Source of the DNA: Archangium violaceum
GTDB taxonomy: Bacteria > Myxococcota > Myxococcia > Myxococcales > Myxococcaceae
Reading direction: 5' to 3'
DNA length: 64,000 bases
Assembly: GCF_016887565.1 (NCBI RefSeq)
Contig: NZ_CP069396.1
Span: 1,577,001 to 1,641,000 of the forward strand
In this document: positions 55,331-62,782 of the stretch, in pieces
How the letters are laid out: every line of letters begins with the position of its first letter
How positions within the stretch are numbered: the first letter of the stretch is position 1
Notes under the pieces: generated by a model
Told to the model about the DNA's origin: nothing
The model's input: only the letters and a program-made list of their open reading frames with translations
Database searches by the model: none
Program-made: the position numbers and the translations under genes

Positions 55331-56482
55331 GTGGTCGAGATCGAGAGCCTCGCGGCATTCGAGCAGCATCTGGCGAGCGGCAAGAGCCTCGCCAACGTCA
55401 TCCTCCAGGGGCTGGACCTGAGAGGACAGAATCGGACCCTGCTGGGTGCCGACCTTTCGGGCACCGTCTTCCTCGGCTGCGAGCTCGAGAAGGACGCGCT
55501 GCAGGCCGTGCTCGCGCGCGGGGCCATGGTCTTCCCGCCCTTCTCGGGGCTGCCCTACTCACCGTATCGCGGCGGCCTCTACACCCCGGAGGAGCTGTAC
55601 GCGGGCTTCGACCCCGCGCGCCCCGAGACCTACGCCGATACCCCCGACGCCCGCATCTACGCGCATTGGAACTCACGGGGCGGTGCCAACCCGCCCTCGC
55701 TGCTCGAGACGCTGGCGCAGCGGCTCCACGACCATGCCGTCACCGACGCCATGGAGGAGGTGCTCGCCCAACAGGGCCGGCCGCGCAAGGTGGTGGCCAT
55801 CATGGGCGGTCATTCCATGCTCCGGGGGCAGCCCGACTACCGCGCGGTGGCGGAGCTGGCCCGCGAGCTGGCGCGGCTCGGCTTCTTCCTGGTGAGCGGC
55901 GGTGGACCGGGCGCCATGGAGGCCACCCACCTGGGCGCCTGGTTCGCCCGGCGCAGTGAGGCGGAGCTGGCCTCGGCTCTCGACGTCCTCGCCAAGGCCC
56001 CCAGCTACAAGGATCGCGAGTGGCTCGCGCGGGCCTTCGAGGTGCGCGCGGCCTGGCCGCTGCGCGACGAGGACCACCCCGCCTGCGAGAGTCTGGGCAT
56101 CCCCACCTGGCACTACGGTCACGAGCCGCCCAACCCGTTCGCCACCCACATCGCCAAGTACTTCGCCAACAGCGTCCGCGAGGACGGTCTGCTCACCATC
56201 GCGAAGGGTGGTGTCGTCTACTCCCCGGGCAGTGCCGGCACCATCCAGGAGGTCTTCCAGGATGCCTGCCAGAACCACTACAACACCGTGGGCGTGGTCA
56301 GCCCGATGATCTTCCTGGGCCAGGAGTTCTGGACGCGCACGCGGCCGGTGTACCCGCTCCTGGAGCACCTCGCGAAGGGCCAGGAGTACGCGCGCTATCT
56401 GCTGCTCACGGACTCGAAGGAGCGCATCGTCCAGGCCTTGGTGGACTTCGACCGGGAGCTGGGGTCCCAGACCGCGCGCTGA
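55331..56482 (+). CDS. LOG-family Rossmann-fold nucleotide-binding protein
   Basis: 383 residues from a GTG at 55331 (ribosome site GGGAG). The N-terminal part (about residues 20-55: ANVILQGLDLRGQNRTLLGA and on) has a pentapeptide-like A(N/D)LxG rhythm. The rest is a LOG/lysine-decarboxylase-like Rossmann domain with GGGPGAMEATHLGA and the PGSAGTIQEVFQDA motif that corresponds to PGGxGTxxE of cytokinin-activating LOG enzymes (phosphoribohydrolases). The residues in the second motif deviate (SPGSAG for PGGxG), so the activity may differ. Function in bacteria is usually unclear. It precedes the phosphomannomutase gene by 231 bp. Confidence 0.8.
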   Translation: MVEIESLAAFEQHLASGKSLANVILQGLDLRGQNRTLLGADLSGTVFLGCELEKDALQAVLARGAMVFPPFSGLPYSPYRGGLYTPEELYAGFDPARPETYADTPDARIYAHWNSRGGANPPSLLETLAQRLHDHAVTDAMEEVLAQQGRPRKVVAIMGGHSMLRGQPDYRAVAELARELARLGFFLVSGGGPGAMEATHLGAWFARRSEAELASALDVLAKAPSYKDREWLARAFEVRAAWPLRDEDHPACESLGIPTWHYGHEPPNPFATHIAKYFANSVREDGLLTIAKGGVVYSPGSAGTIQEVFQDACQNHYNTVGVVSPMIFLGQEFWTRTRPVYPLLEHLAKGQEYARYLLLTDSKERIVQALVDFDRELGSQTAR

Positions 56483-56713
56483 AGCAGGGACGACAGGGGA
56501 CACTCCTCCGCTTCCTGGGGGAAGCCTCCTCCGGATGGGTCCTTCCCGTGCCCACCGGGTGGCCTGGCGAGGGGGCCCGCTCCCTCCCGGGTACCGAAGT
56601 GTCGTAATTTCAAGGGTTTGAACAGCCCCCACTTGGATACCCGCGCGCCCCGCGCTTGTGTAGAGTGCGCCGCCCTCGCCCTACCCCCCGCGAGGGTTTC
56701 AGGAAACAGCCTC

Positions 56714-58084
56714 ATGAACGCGCACATCTTCCGCGAGTACGACATCCGTGGCCTGGTGGATAAGGACCTCACCGTCGAGGTGGTGGAACTGCTGGGCAAG
56801 GGACTCGGCACCGTGGTGCGGCGCAAGGGTGGACGCTCCATCGTGGTCGGCCGCGATTGTCGCGAGTCCTCCACGCGCTTCCGCGACGCCCTCTGCCGTG
56901 GCCTCACCTCCACCGGGCTCAACGTATTCGACGTCGGCGTGGTGCCCACCCCGCTGACCTACTTCGCCGCCAACACCCTGCCGGTGGACGGTCTGGCGAT
57001 GATCACCGGCAGCCACAACCCGCCCGAGTACAACGGCTTCAAGATCGGCGCCGGCAAGACGACCTTCCACGGTCCGGAGATCCAGGCGCTGCGCAAGCTC
57101 ATCGAGGCGCGCGACTTCGAGAAGGCCGCCACCCCGGGCACCGTCAGCCCCTTCGACATCCACACCCCGTACTACCACTTCGTCCGTCAGACGGTGAAGG
57201 TGGGCCGCAAGGGGATGAAGATCGTCATCGACGCGGGCAATGGCACCGGCGGCGCGGTGGGCGTGCCCCTCTTCGAGAGCATGGGCTTCGAGGTCGTCCC
57301 GCTCTTCTGCGAGATGGACGCGCGCTTCCCCAACCACCACCCGGACCCCACGGTGGTGGAGAACATGCAGGACCTCATCGCGGCCGTGAAGCGCGAGAAG
57401 GCCGAGGTGGGCATCGCCTATGACGGCGACAGCGACCGCATCGGCGTGGTGGACGACCAGGGCAACATCCTCTGGGGCGATCAGATCATGATCCTCTTCA
57501 GCCGCTACGTGCTGAAGGAGAGCCCCGGCGCGGCCATCGTCGGCGAGGTGAAGTGCTCCTACACCCTCTATGACGACATCGCGAAGCACGGCGGCAAGCC
57601 GGTGATGTGGAAGGCGGGCCACTCCCTCATCAAGGCGAAGATGAAGGAGGAGCACGCGGAGCTGGCCGGCGAGATGAGCGGCCACATCTTCTTCAAGAAC
57701 CGCTACTTCGGCTTCGACGACGCCATCTACTCCTCGGCGCGTCTGCTGGAGATCCTCACCCACGAGAAGAAGAAGCTCTCCGAGCTGCTGGCGGACGTGC
57801 CCAAGACGTACGCCTCGCCCGAGCTGCGCGTGGACACGGTGGAGGAGAAGAAGTTCGAGCTCGTCAAGCGCGCCACCGAGACCCTGCGCGCGGCGGGTCA
57901 CTCCATCGTGGACGTGGACGGCGTGCGGGTGACCTTCCCGGACGGGTGGGGCCTCATTCGCGCCTCCAACACCCAGCCCATCCTGGTGCTGCGCTTCGAG
58001 GCCAGCACCCCCGAGCGGCTGGAGGAGATCCGCCAGCTCATCGAGGGCACGGTGGCGAAGATGAAGCGCGAGGTTGGCGCCTGA
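56714..58084 (+). CDS. phosphomannomutase/phosphoglucomutase
   Basis: 456 residues from the ATG at 56714 (ribosome site CAGGA). Phosphoserine motif TGSHNPPEYNGFK with S100, metal loop DGDSDR with residues D237, D239 and D241, and the sugar-ring loop GEMSGH. Interconverts mannose-6-P and mannose-1-P or the glucose analogues, feeding GDP-mannose made by the manC-like gene at 49.5 kb and thus lipopolysaccharide or exopolysaccharide. The FMN-reductase gene follows 17 bp downstream. A possible -10 box TAGAGT is present at 56661-56666. Confidence 0.95.
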   Translation: MNAHIFREYDIRGLVDKDLTVEVVELLGKGLGTVVRRKGGRSIVVGRDCRESSTRFRDALCRGLTSTGLNVFDVGVVPTPLTYFAANTLPVDGLAMITGSHNPPEYNGFKIGAGKTTFHGPEIQALRKLIEARDFEKAATPGTVSPFDIHTPYYHFVRQTVKVGRKGMKIVIDAGNGTGGAVGVPLFESMGFEVVPLFCEMDARFPNHHPDPTVVENMQDLIAAVKREKAEVGIAYDGDSDRIGVVDDQGNILWGDQIMILFSRYVLKESPGAAIVGEVKCSYTLYDDIAKHGGKPVMWKAGHSLIKAKMKEEHAELAGEMSGHIFFKNRYFGFDDAIYSSARLLEILTHEKKKLSELLADVPKTYASPELRVDTVEEKKFELVKRATETLRAAGHSIVDVDGVRVTFPDGWGLIRASNTQPILVLRFEASTPERLEEIRQLIEGTVAKMKREVGA

Positions 58085-58101
58085 GGTAGACAGAGGACCC
58101 C

Positions 58102-58656
58102 ATGGCCACCCCCCACCTGCTCGCCCTGTGTGGAAGCCTCCGCACGGGCGCCCTCAACATGAAGCTGCTCGACATCGCCGTGGCGGAGGCCCGCCGGCTG
58201 GGCGCCGAGGTGGATGTCGTGGAGCCCAAGTCGCTCGCGCAGCTGCCCATCTTCGATCAGGAAGTGGAGGCCCAGGGCCTGCCCGCCCTGGTGAAGAACC
58301 TGCGGGAGCGGCTGGCCCGCGCCAATGGGTTGCTCATCGCCAGCCCCGAGTACAACTCCTCCATTCCGGGCGGCCTGAAGAACGCCATCGACTGGGTGTC
58401 GCGTCCGCCCGAGCGCCTCTTCCAGGAGAAGTGGGCGGCGCTGATGGGGGCCTCGCCGGGTGCCTTCGGCACCGCGCGCATGCAGCCCCACCTGCGGCAG
58501 GTGCTGGCCGGGCTGGGAACGCACGTGCTGCCCGCCCAGGTGCACCTGCCCCGGTCCATGGAAGCCTTCAACCCGGACGGGAGCCTCAAGGAAGAGGCCC
58601 GACACAAAGAGGTGGTGTCGCTCGTCTCGGCCCTCCTCACCAAGCTCAAGGGCTGA
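58102..58656 (+). CDS. NADPH-dependent FMN reductase
   Basis: 184 residues of the flavodoxin-like NADPH-dependent FMN reductase family. N-terminal LLALCGSLRTGALNMKLLDIA for FMN phosphate binding and the family signature SPEYNSSIPGGLKNAIDWVSR, then ALMGASPGAFGTARMQPHLR. Such enzymes reduce FMN or azo/quinone compounds. It follows the phosphomannomutase at 17 bp and precedes the glucokinase gene by 21 bp; no obvious metabolic link to either. Confidence 0.92.
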   Translation: MATPHLLALCGSLRTGALNMKLLDIAVAEARRLGAEVDVVEPKSLAQLPIFDQEVEAQGLPALVKNLRERLARANGLLIASPEYNSSIPGGLKNAIDWVSRPPERLFQEKWAALMGASPGAFGTARMQPHLRQVLAGLGTHVLPAQVHLPRSMEAFNPDGSLKEEARHKEVVSLVSALLTKLKG

Positions 58657-58677
58657 TTGCCCGACCAGAGAACGCTT

Positions 58678-59607
58678 ATGCCTACGCTCGGTATCGACCT
58701 GGGAGGTACGTTCGCCCGCGCGGCGGTGGTGAACGAGCAGGGAAAAATCGTCGCCGCTTCCAAGATTCCGCTCGCCGAGCGCAGCCCCTCGGCCGTGGTG
58801 GAGTCCATTGCCCAGGCGGCCAAGGTGGCCGTGGAGTCGGCCGGTACGCCCGTGCAGTTCTGCGGCGTGGGCGCGGCCGGGCAGATCCACGGTGACTCGG
58901 GCGTGCTGGCGGTGGCGCCCAACCTCGGCTGGCGCAACGTGCCGCTGGGGGAGATGCTCCGCACGCGGCTGGGCTTCACCGTCCGGGTGGTCAATGACCT
59001 GGCGGCCGCCGCGTGGGGTGAGCTCAACGCCGGCGCGGGCCGCGGTGCCCAGGACATGTACACGGTGTTCGTGGGCTCGGGCGTGGGCAGCGCCATCATC
59101 GCCGGTGGCAAGCTGGTGCACGGCGCGGGCGGAGTGGCTGGCGAGCTGGGGCACACCAAGGTGGTGCCCAACGGGCGCAAGTGTGGCTGCGGCGAGCTGG
59201 GCTGCCTCGAGGCCTACGTCGGCGGCCACAACATCATCGCGCAGACGCGCGAGCTGCTGGCCTCCGGGCGCTCGCACATCCTCATGGAGCTGACGGGCGG
59301 GGACCCGGCCCGGGTGACGCCGGTGACGCTGGAGCATGCGGCGGAGCGGGGAGACACCGAGGCGCGGGAAGTCTACGAGCGCGCCAGCCTCATGCTGGCC
59401 ATCGCCGTCGCCAACCAGGTGACGGTGCTCAACCCGGCGCGGCTCATCCTGGGCGGCGGCGTGCTGGCGCACTGCCCGGGCATCCGCCGGCGCGTGGTGG
59501 AGGGAGTACAGGCGTACGCCTCCATGACCTCGCGCGAGGGGCTGCTCATCAGCGACGCCGAGCTCGGTGACGACAGCGGCCTCATCGGGGCGGCGCTCCT
59601 GGCCTGA
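58678..59607 (+). CDS. ROK-family glucokinase
   Basis: 309 residues from the ATG at 58678 (a TTG seven codons upstream would add nothing of the family). ATP site GIDLGGTFARAAVV, DLAAAAWGEL with the catalytic aspartate region, GSGVGSAII, and zinc motif CGCGELGCLEAY from C169, and LILGGGVLAHCPG at the end. ROK kinases phosphorylate glucose and other hexoses. The zinc ligands are intact, so it is likely an active kinase and not a repressor; there is no N-terminal DNA-binding domain. Confidence 0.92.
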   Translation: MPTLGIDLGGTFARAAVVNEQGKIVAASKIPLAERSPSAVVESIAQAAKVAVESAGTPVQFCGVGAAGQIHGDSGVLAVAPNLGWRNVPLGEMLRTRLGFTVRVVNDLAAAAWGELNAGAGRGAQDMYTVFVGSGVGSAIIAGGKLVHGAGGVAGELGHTKVVPNGRKCGCGELGCLEAYVGGHNIIAQTRELLASGRSHILMELTGGDPARVTPVTLEHAAERGDTEAREVYERASLMLAIAVANQVTVLNPARLILGGGVLAHCPGIRRRVVEGVQAYASMTSREGLLISDAELGDDSGLIGAALLA

Positions 59608-59608
59608 C

Positions 59609-59638
59609 TTGCTGGGGAGGGCAGGGCTCTGCTAGACG
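59609..59638 (+). promoter_or_regulatory. candidate promoter for BMP-type lipoprotein gene
   Basis: TTGCTG (59609-59614) and TAGACG (59633-59638) with an 18-bp spacer. The ATG at 59646 lies 7 bases after the -10 box, so a leaderless transcript is likely. Confidence 0.4.
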
Positions 59639-59645
59639 CGGCCTC

Positions 59646-60854
59646 ATGGCTACTGCTCGTCCCCTGCGCATGTCCCTGCTGTTCGGCCTGTTGCTCGTGT
59701 CCGCCTGCAAGAAGCAGGAGGAGGCGAAGCCGGAGGCCACTCCCGCCAAGCCCGCGGAGTCCGCCAATGCCCCGGCCGCCGCCGCTCCGAAGGAGAAGTC
59801 ACTCAAGGTCGGCCTCGTCACGGACGTGGGCGGCCGCGGTGACCACTCCTTCAACGACTCGGCGCTGCGTGGCCTGGAGCTGTGGGGCGCGGGCAAGAAG
59901 ATGGAGGGCGGTAGCTACAAGGACGCCTCCCCCGAGGAGCTGAAGGAGACGCTCCAGCAGGACCTGGCCACGCGCGGCATCGCCCCGGTGGGCGTCACCC
60001 CGGTGGTGCTGCAGAGCAAGGTGCCCGAGGACTACGAGCCCAACCTGCAGCTGCTGGTGGATCAGGGTGTGTCCCTGGCCGTCGGCGTGGGCTTCATGCT
60101 CGAGAACGCCGTGGAGACGGTGGCCAAGCGCAACCCGGACTCGAAGTTCCTCCTCATCGACAGCCCGCTGGTGGCCGCCGATGGGAAGACCTACACCCTG
60201 CCCAACGTGCGCACGGTGATGTTCCGCGAGGAGCAGGGCAGCTTCCTGGTGGGCGCGCTGGCCGGTCTGGCGACGAAGGGCAACAAGGTGGGCTTCGTGG
60301 GCGGCATGGAGGTGCCCCTCATCAAGAAGTTCGAGGCCGGCTTCCGCGCGGGCGTGGCCGCCACCAACCCCAAGGCCACCGTGCTGGTGAACTACACCGG
60401 TAGCTTCGACAACGTGGCCGCTGGCAAGCAGGTGGGCCAGGACCTCGTCACCAAGGGCGCGGACATCGTCTACCACGCGGCCGGCTCGGACGGCCTGGGC
60501 GTCATCCAGGCGGTGAAGGAGGCTCGTACCGCCGGCAAGCCCGTGTTCGTCATCGGCGTGGACTCGGATCAGTCCCACCTCGCCCCGGAGGCGGTGCTGA
60601 CCTCGATGCTCAAGCGCGTGGACCTGGGCGTCTACGAGGCCGTGCGTGACCTGTCCCAGGGCAAGCTGGAGGGCGGCGACGTGGTGCTGGGCCTCAAGGA
60701 GGGCGGCGTCTCCTACGCCCCCGTGCGCGTGGACTTCCCGGGCAAGGCCGAGGCCCTCCAGAAGATCGAGGAGCTGCGCGCCAAGGTCGTCAGCGGGGAG
60801 ATCCAGGTGCCCACCAACCCCTCGCAGCTCTCCACCGCCCCGGCCAAGCCGTAA
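59646..60854 (+). CDS. BMP/PnrA-family substrate-binding lipoprotein
   Basis: 402 residues. The signal ends in a lipobox (LLVSAC) followed by a charged Lys/Glu/Pro-rich linker (about 22-52). The binding domain resembles BMP/Med (PnrA-like) proteins that bind nucleosides or purines: VGLVTDVGGRGDHSFNDSALRG, LAVGVGFMLENAVETVAKRNPD, GKAGFVGG-like KVGFVGGMEVPLIKKFEAGF and ADIVYHAAGSDGLGVIQA. Such proteins feed ABC transporters; no permease genes lie next to it in this window. It ends with a clear terminator. Confidence 0.92.
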   Translation: MATARPLRMSLLFGLLLVSACKKQEEAKPEATPAKPAESANAPAAAAPKEKSLKVGLVTDVGGRGDHSFNDSALRGLELWGAGKKMEGGSYKDASPEELKETLQQDLATRGIAPVGVTPVVLQSKVPEDYEPNLQLLVDQGVSLAVGVGFMLENAVETVAKRNPDSKFLLIDSPLVAADGKTYTLPNVRTVMFREEQGSFLVGALAGLATKGNKVGFVGGMEVPLIKKFEAGFRAGVAATNPKATVLVNYTGSFDNVAAGKQVGQDLVTKGADIVYHAAGSDGLGVIQAVKEARTAGKPVFVIGVDSDQSHLAPEAVLTSMLKRVDLGVYEAVRDLSQGKLEGGDVVLGLKEGGVSYAPVRVDFPGKAEALQKIEELRAKVVSGEIQVPTNPSQLSTAPAKP

Positions 60855-60879
60855 GGCGGAGTCGAGCCCGGGCGTGTCC

Positions 60880-60913
60880 GGCCCCGTCGCCTTCCTGGCG
60901 GCGGGGCCTTTTC
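60880..60913 (+). terminator. intrinsic terminator after BMP-type gene
   Basis: 12-bp stem GGCCCCGTCGCC (60880-60891) and GGCGGCGGGGCC (60897-60908) with a single G-T pair and 5-base loop, followed by TTTTC. It also separates the gene from the convergent OmpA-like gene. Confidence 0.85.
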
Positions 60914-60925
60914 ATTCGTGGCGCG

Positions 60926-62074
60926 TCACGGCGTCGGCGTCGGGGCCGGCTGCTGCGGCTGCTGCGGCTGTTGTGGCTGCTGCGGCTGCGGCTCTTGCGG
61001 CTGCTGCTGCTGCGGCTGCTGGCCGGCTCCGCCGATGCCGCGCTCGATGATGATCTCCACCCGGCGGTTGTTCGCGCGGCCCTCGGGGTTCTTGTTGGAG
61101 GCGATGGGGTGCGCCTCGCCCATCCCATCCGTGCGGATGCGCTCGCTGTCCACGCCCCGGTCGACGAGGTAGTCCCTCACGGCCTCGGCGCGCTGGTAGG
61201 AGAGCTCCTCGTTGACCTCCGTGGCGCCCTGGCTGTCGGTGTGTCCCTCGATGACGAGCGGGTTCTGCGCCTTCTTCAGGGCCTCGGCCACCTCGTCGAG
61301 CCGCCGCCGGGCCGCCGGCAACAGGTCCGCGCTGCCCGAGCGGAAGAGCACGCTGCCGGAGAGCGTGAGCACCAGCCCGCGCGCCTCCTCCTTCACCTGG
61401 ACCTGCCGGATGTTGCGCAGATCCTCGGCCACCTGGGCCTGCGCCCGCGCATCGGCCTCCGCCTGGGCCGCGCGCTGCTCGGCCTGGAGCCGCGCCTGGC
61501 GCTCCTGTTCGAGCTGCGCGTTGAGCTGATCCGCGCGTGCCTGGGCCTCGGCGAGCCGCGCCACGCGCTCCTCCTCCGCGCGCCGTGCCTGCTCCAGCTC
61601 CTGCTGCCGCGCCGTCAGCTGCTCCTGCTCCCGGACCTGGGCCTGCCGCTGCTCCGCCTCCGCGCGCAGCCGCTGGGCCTCGGCGAGCTCGGAGCGGGCC
61701 CGGTCCAGCTCCTGGCGCGTGCGCTCGACGTCCGAGGACTGGGCCGCCGCGAGCTGCTGCGCCGCCTGCTGCCGCTCCTGGTCGGCGACCGCGGCCCGGG
61801 CGAGCGACTCGGCCGTCTCCGCCTTGCGCAGCGCCACGTACGCCAGCGAGCGTGTGCGCTCCGAGCCCCTCTCCAACTCATGGGCGCGGTTGGCCGCTTC
61901 GAGCGCCGCGCGCGCCTCCGCCAGCGCATTGGGAGTGAACTGGGCCGCGGGCCCCGCGGAGGCCCGTTGGTAGGCATAGCGCGCATCCAGCAGCTCGCGC
62001 GGCGTGCTGCCCGCGCACCCCGCGAGCGCGGCGGCACCGAGCACTCCCCACGTCAGACGCTTCCATCCCCGCAT
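60926..62074 (-). CDS. OmpA-family lipoprotein with coiled coil and Gln/Pro-rich tail
   Basis: 382 residues from the ATG at 62074, which has a good ribosome site (GGAGAAGG); an ATG at 62092 also exists. Lipobox LGAAALAGC. An N-terminal DUF4398-like helical region (ELLDARYAYQRAS) and a long Ala/Glu/Gln coiled coil (about 80-230) precede an OmpA-like peptidoglycan-binding domain with LVIEGHTDSQGATEVNEELS and GMGEAHPIASNKNPEGRANNRRVEI. The C-terminal 30 residues are a PQQ repeat tract. The architecture suits an outer-membrane-to-peptidoglycan tether. It is followed on the same strand by the minus-strand neighbour DUF4398 gene upstream. Confidence 0.92.
   Translation of the reverse strand: MRGWKRLTWGVLGAAALAGCAGSTPRELLDARYAYQRASAGPAAQFTPNALAEARAALEAANRAHELERGSERTRSLAYVALRKAETAESLARAAVADQERQQAAQQLAAAQSSDVERTRQELDRARSELAEAQRLRAEAEQRQAQVREQEQLTARQQELEQARRAEEERVARLAEAQARADQLNAQLEQERQARLQAEQRAAQAEADARAQAQVAEDLRNIRQVQVKEEARGLVLTLSGSVLFRSGSADLLPAARRRLDEVAEALKKAQNPLVIEGHTDSQGATEVNEELSYQRAEAVRDYLVDRGVDSERIRTDGMGEAHPIASNKNPEGRANNRRVEIIIERGIGGAGQQPQQQQPQEPQPQQPQQPQQPQQPAPTPTP
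60949..61021. repeat. CTG/CGG-rich microsatellite-like tract
   Basis: Short imperfect repeats of CGGCTGCTG and related units encoding the PQQ-rich end of the OmpA-like protein on the minus strand. Length variation between strains would be expected. Confidence 0.85.
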
Positions 62075-62123
62075 GACCTTCTCCTCTGGCATCGAGTCCT
62101 CGATGCGCCTTCACGTGTGGTGG

Positions 62124-62486
62124 CTACTGCTGCACCGGGCCCTGCTGGAGCTGCTGCACCTGCTGGCGGGCTTGATCTGCCTCGGCGCGGGCTGGTGCCT
62201 CGCGTGCCAGGGCGAGCGCCAGCGCCGCGTCCGCCTCGGCGCGCTGCAGGAGGAGCGCCGCCTGCTCACGCTTGTTGCGCTCGAGCAGCTTGCGAGCCTC
62301 ACGGGCCTGCTCCCGGGCCCAGCGCAGGTGTTGCGCCGCCTGCGGTACCGCCTCGGCCCCGGCCTCCTCCGCCTGGCGGATGGTGACCTCCGAGTCCACC
62401 AACTGCTGTGTTGGCGCCACCCGCTGCACGCTCACGCAGCCGGCCAGACCCAGCAGCAACGCCGCGCCCACGATTGCCTTTCGCAT
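62124..62486 (-). CDS. small DUF4398-like lipoprotein
   Basis: 120 residues from the ATG at 62486 (ribosome site GGGGGAG); the upstream open frame is rejected as it lacks a start signal. Lipobox LLLGLAGC. The rest is a helical DUF4398-like repeat: VDSEVTIRQAEEAGAEAVPQAAQHLRWAREQAREARKLLE and an Ala/Arg/Gln-rich C-terminus. Similar small lipoproteins accompany OmpA-like DUF4398 proteins; here the OmpA gene follows on the same strand after 49 bp, so the two likely form one operon. Confidence 0.85.
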   Translation of the reverse strand: MRKAIVGAALLLGLAGCVSVQRVAPTQQLVDSEVTIRQAEEAGAEAVPQAAQHLRWAREQAREARKLLERNKREQAALLLQRAEADAALALALAREAPARAEADQARQQVQQLQQGPVQQ

Positions 62487-62782
62487 CGCTCGTGACTCCC
62501 CCGGTTCGGGCCGCGGGCGGGTCCTGCTTCCGCCGTCCCCATGCAGCCGTCGACGACACCGAGATGTGCACTGGGTGACGAGGCAACAAGCGCGGGCCTT
62601 TGAGCGGCTGCTCGGGCTGCGAGCACACGGCCTCACGGTAAATTTGGATTCCCAGGACCTCTCCCCATCACGGCCTGCCCCGCATTCCATGCGGGTGGGG
62701 TTGTCTGCCTGCTCCCGCATCACCACTGATTGGCATCTCCCGACGCCGTTGAACTGGCGGCTCACTCACCCGTGGAGGATTC

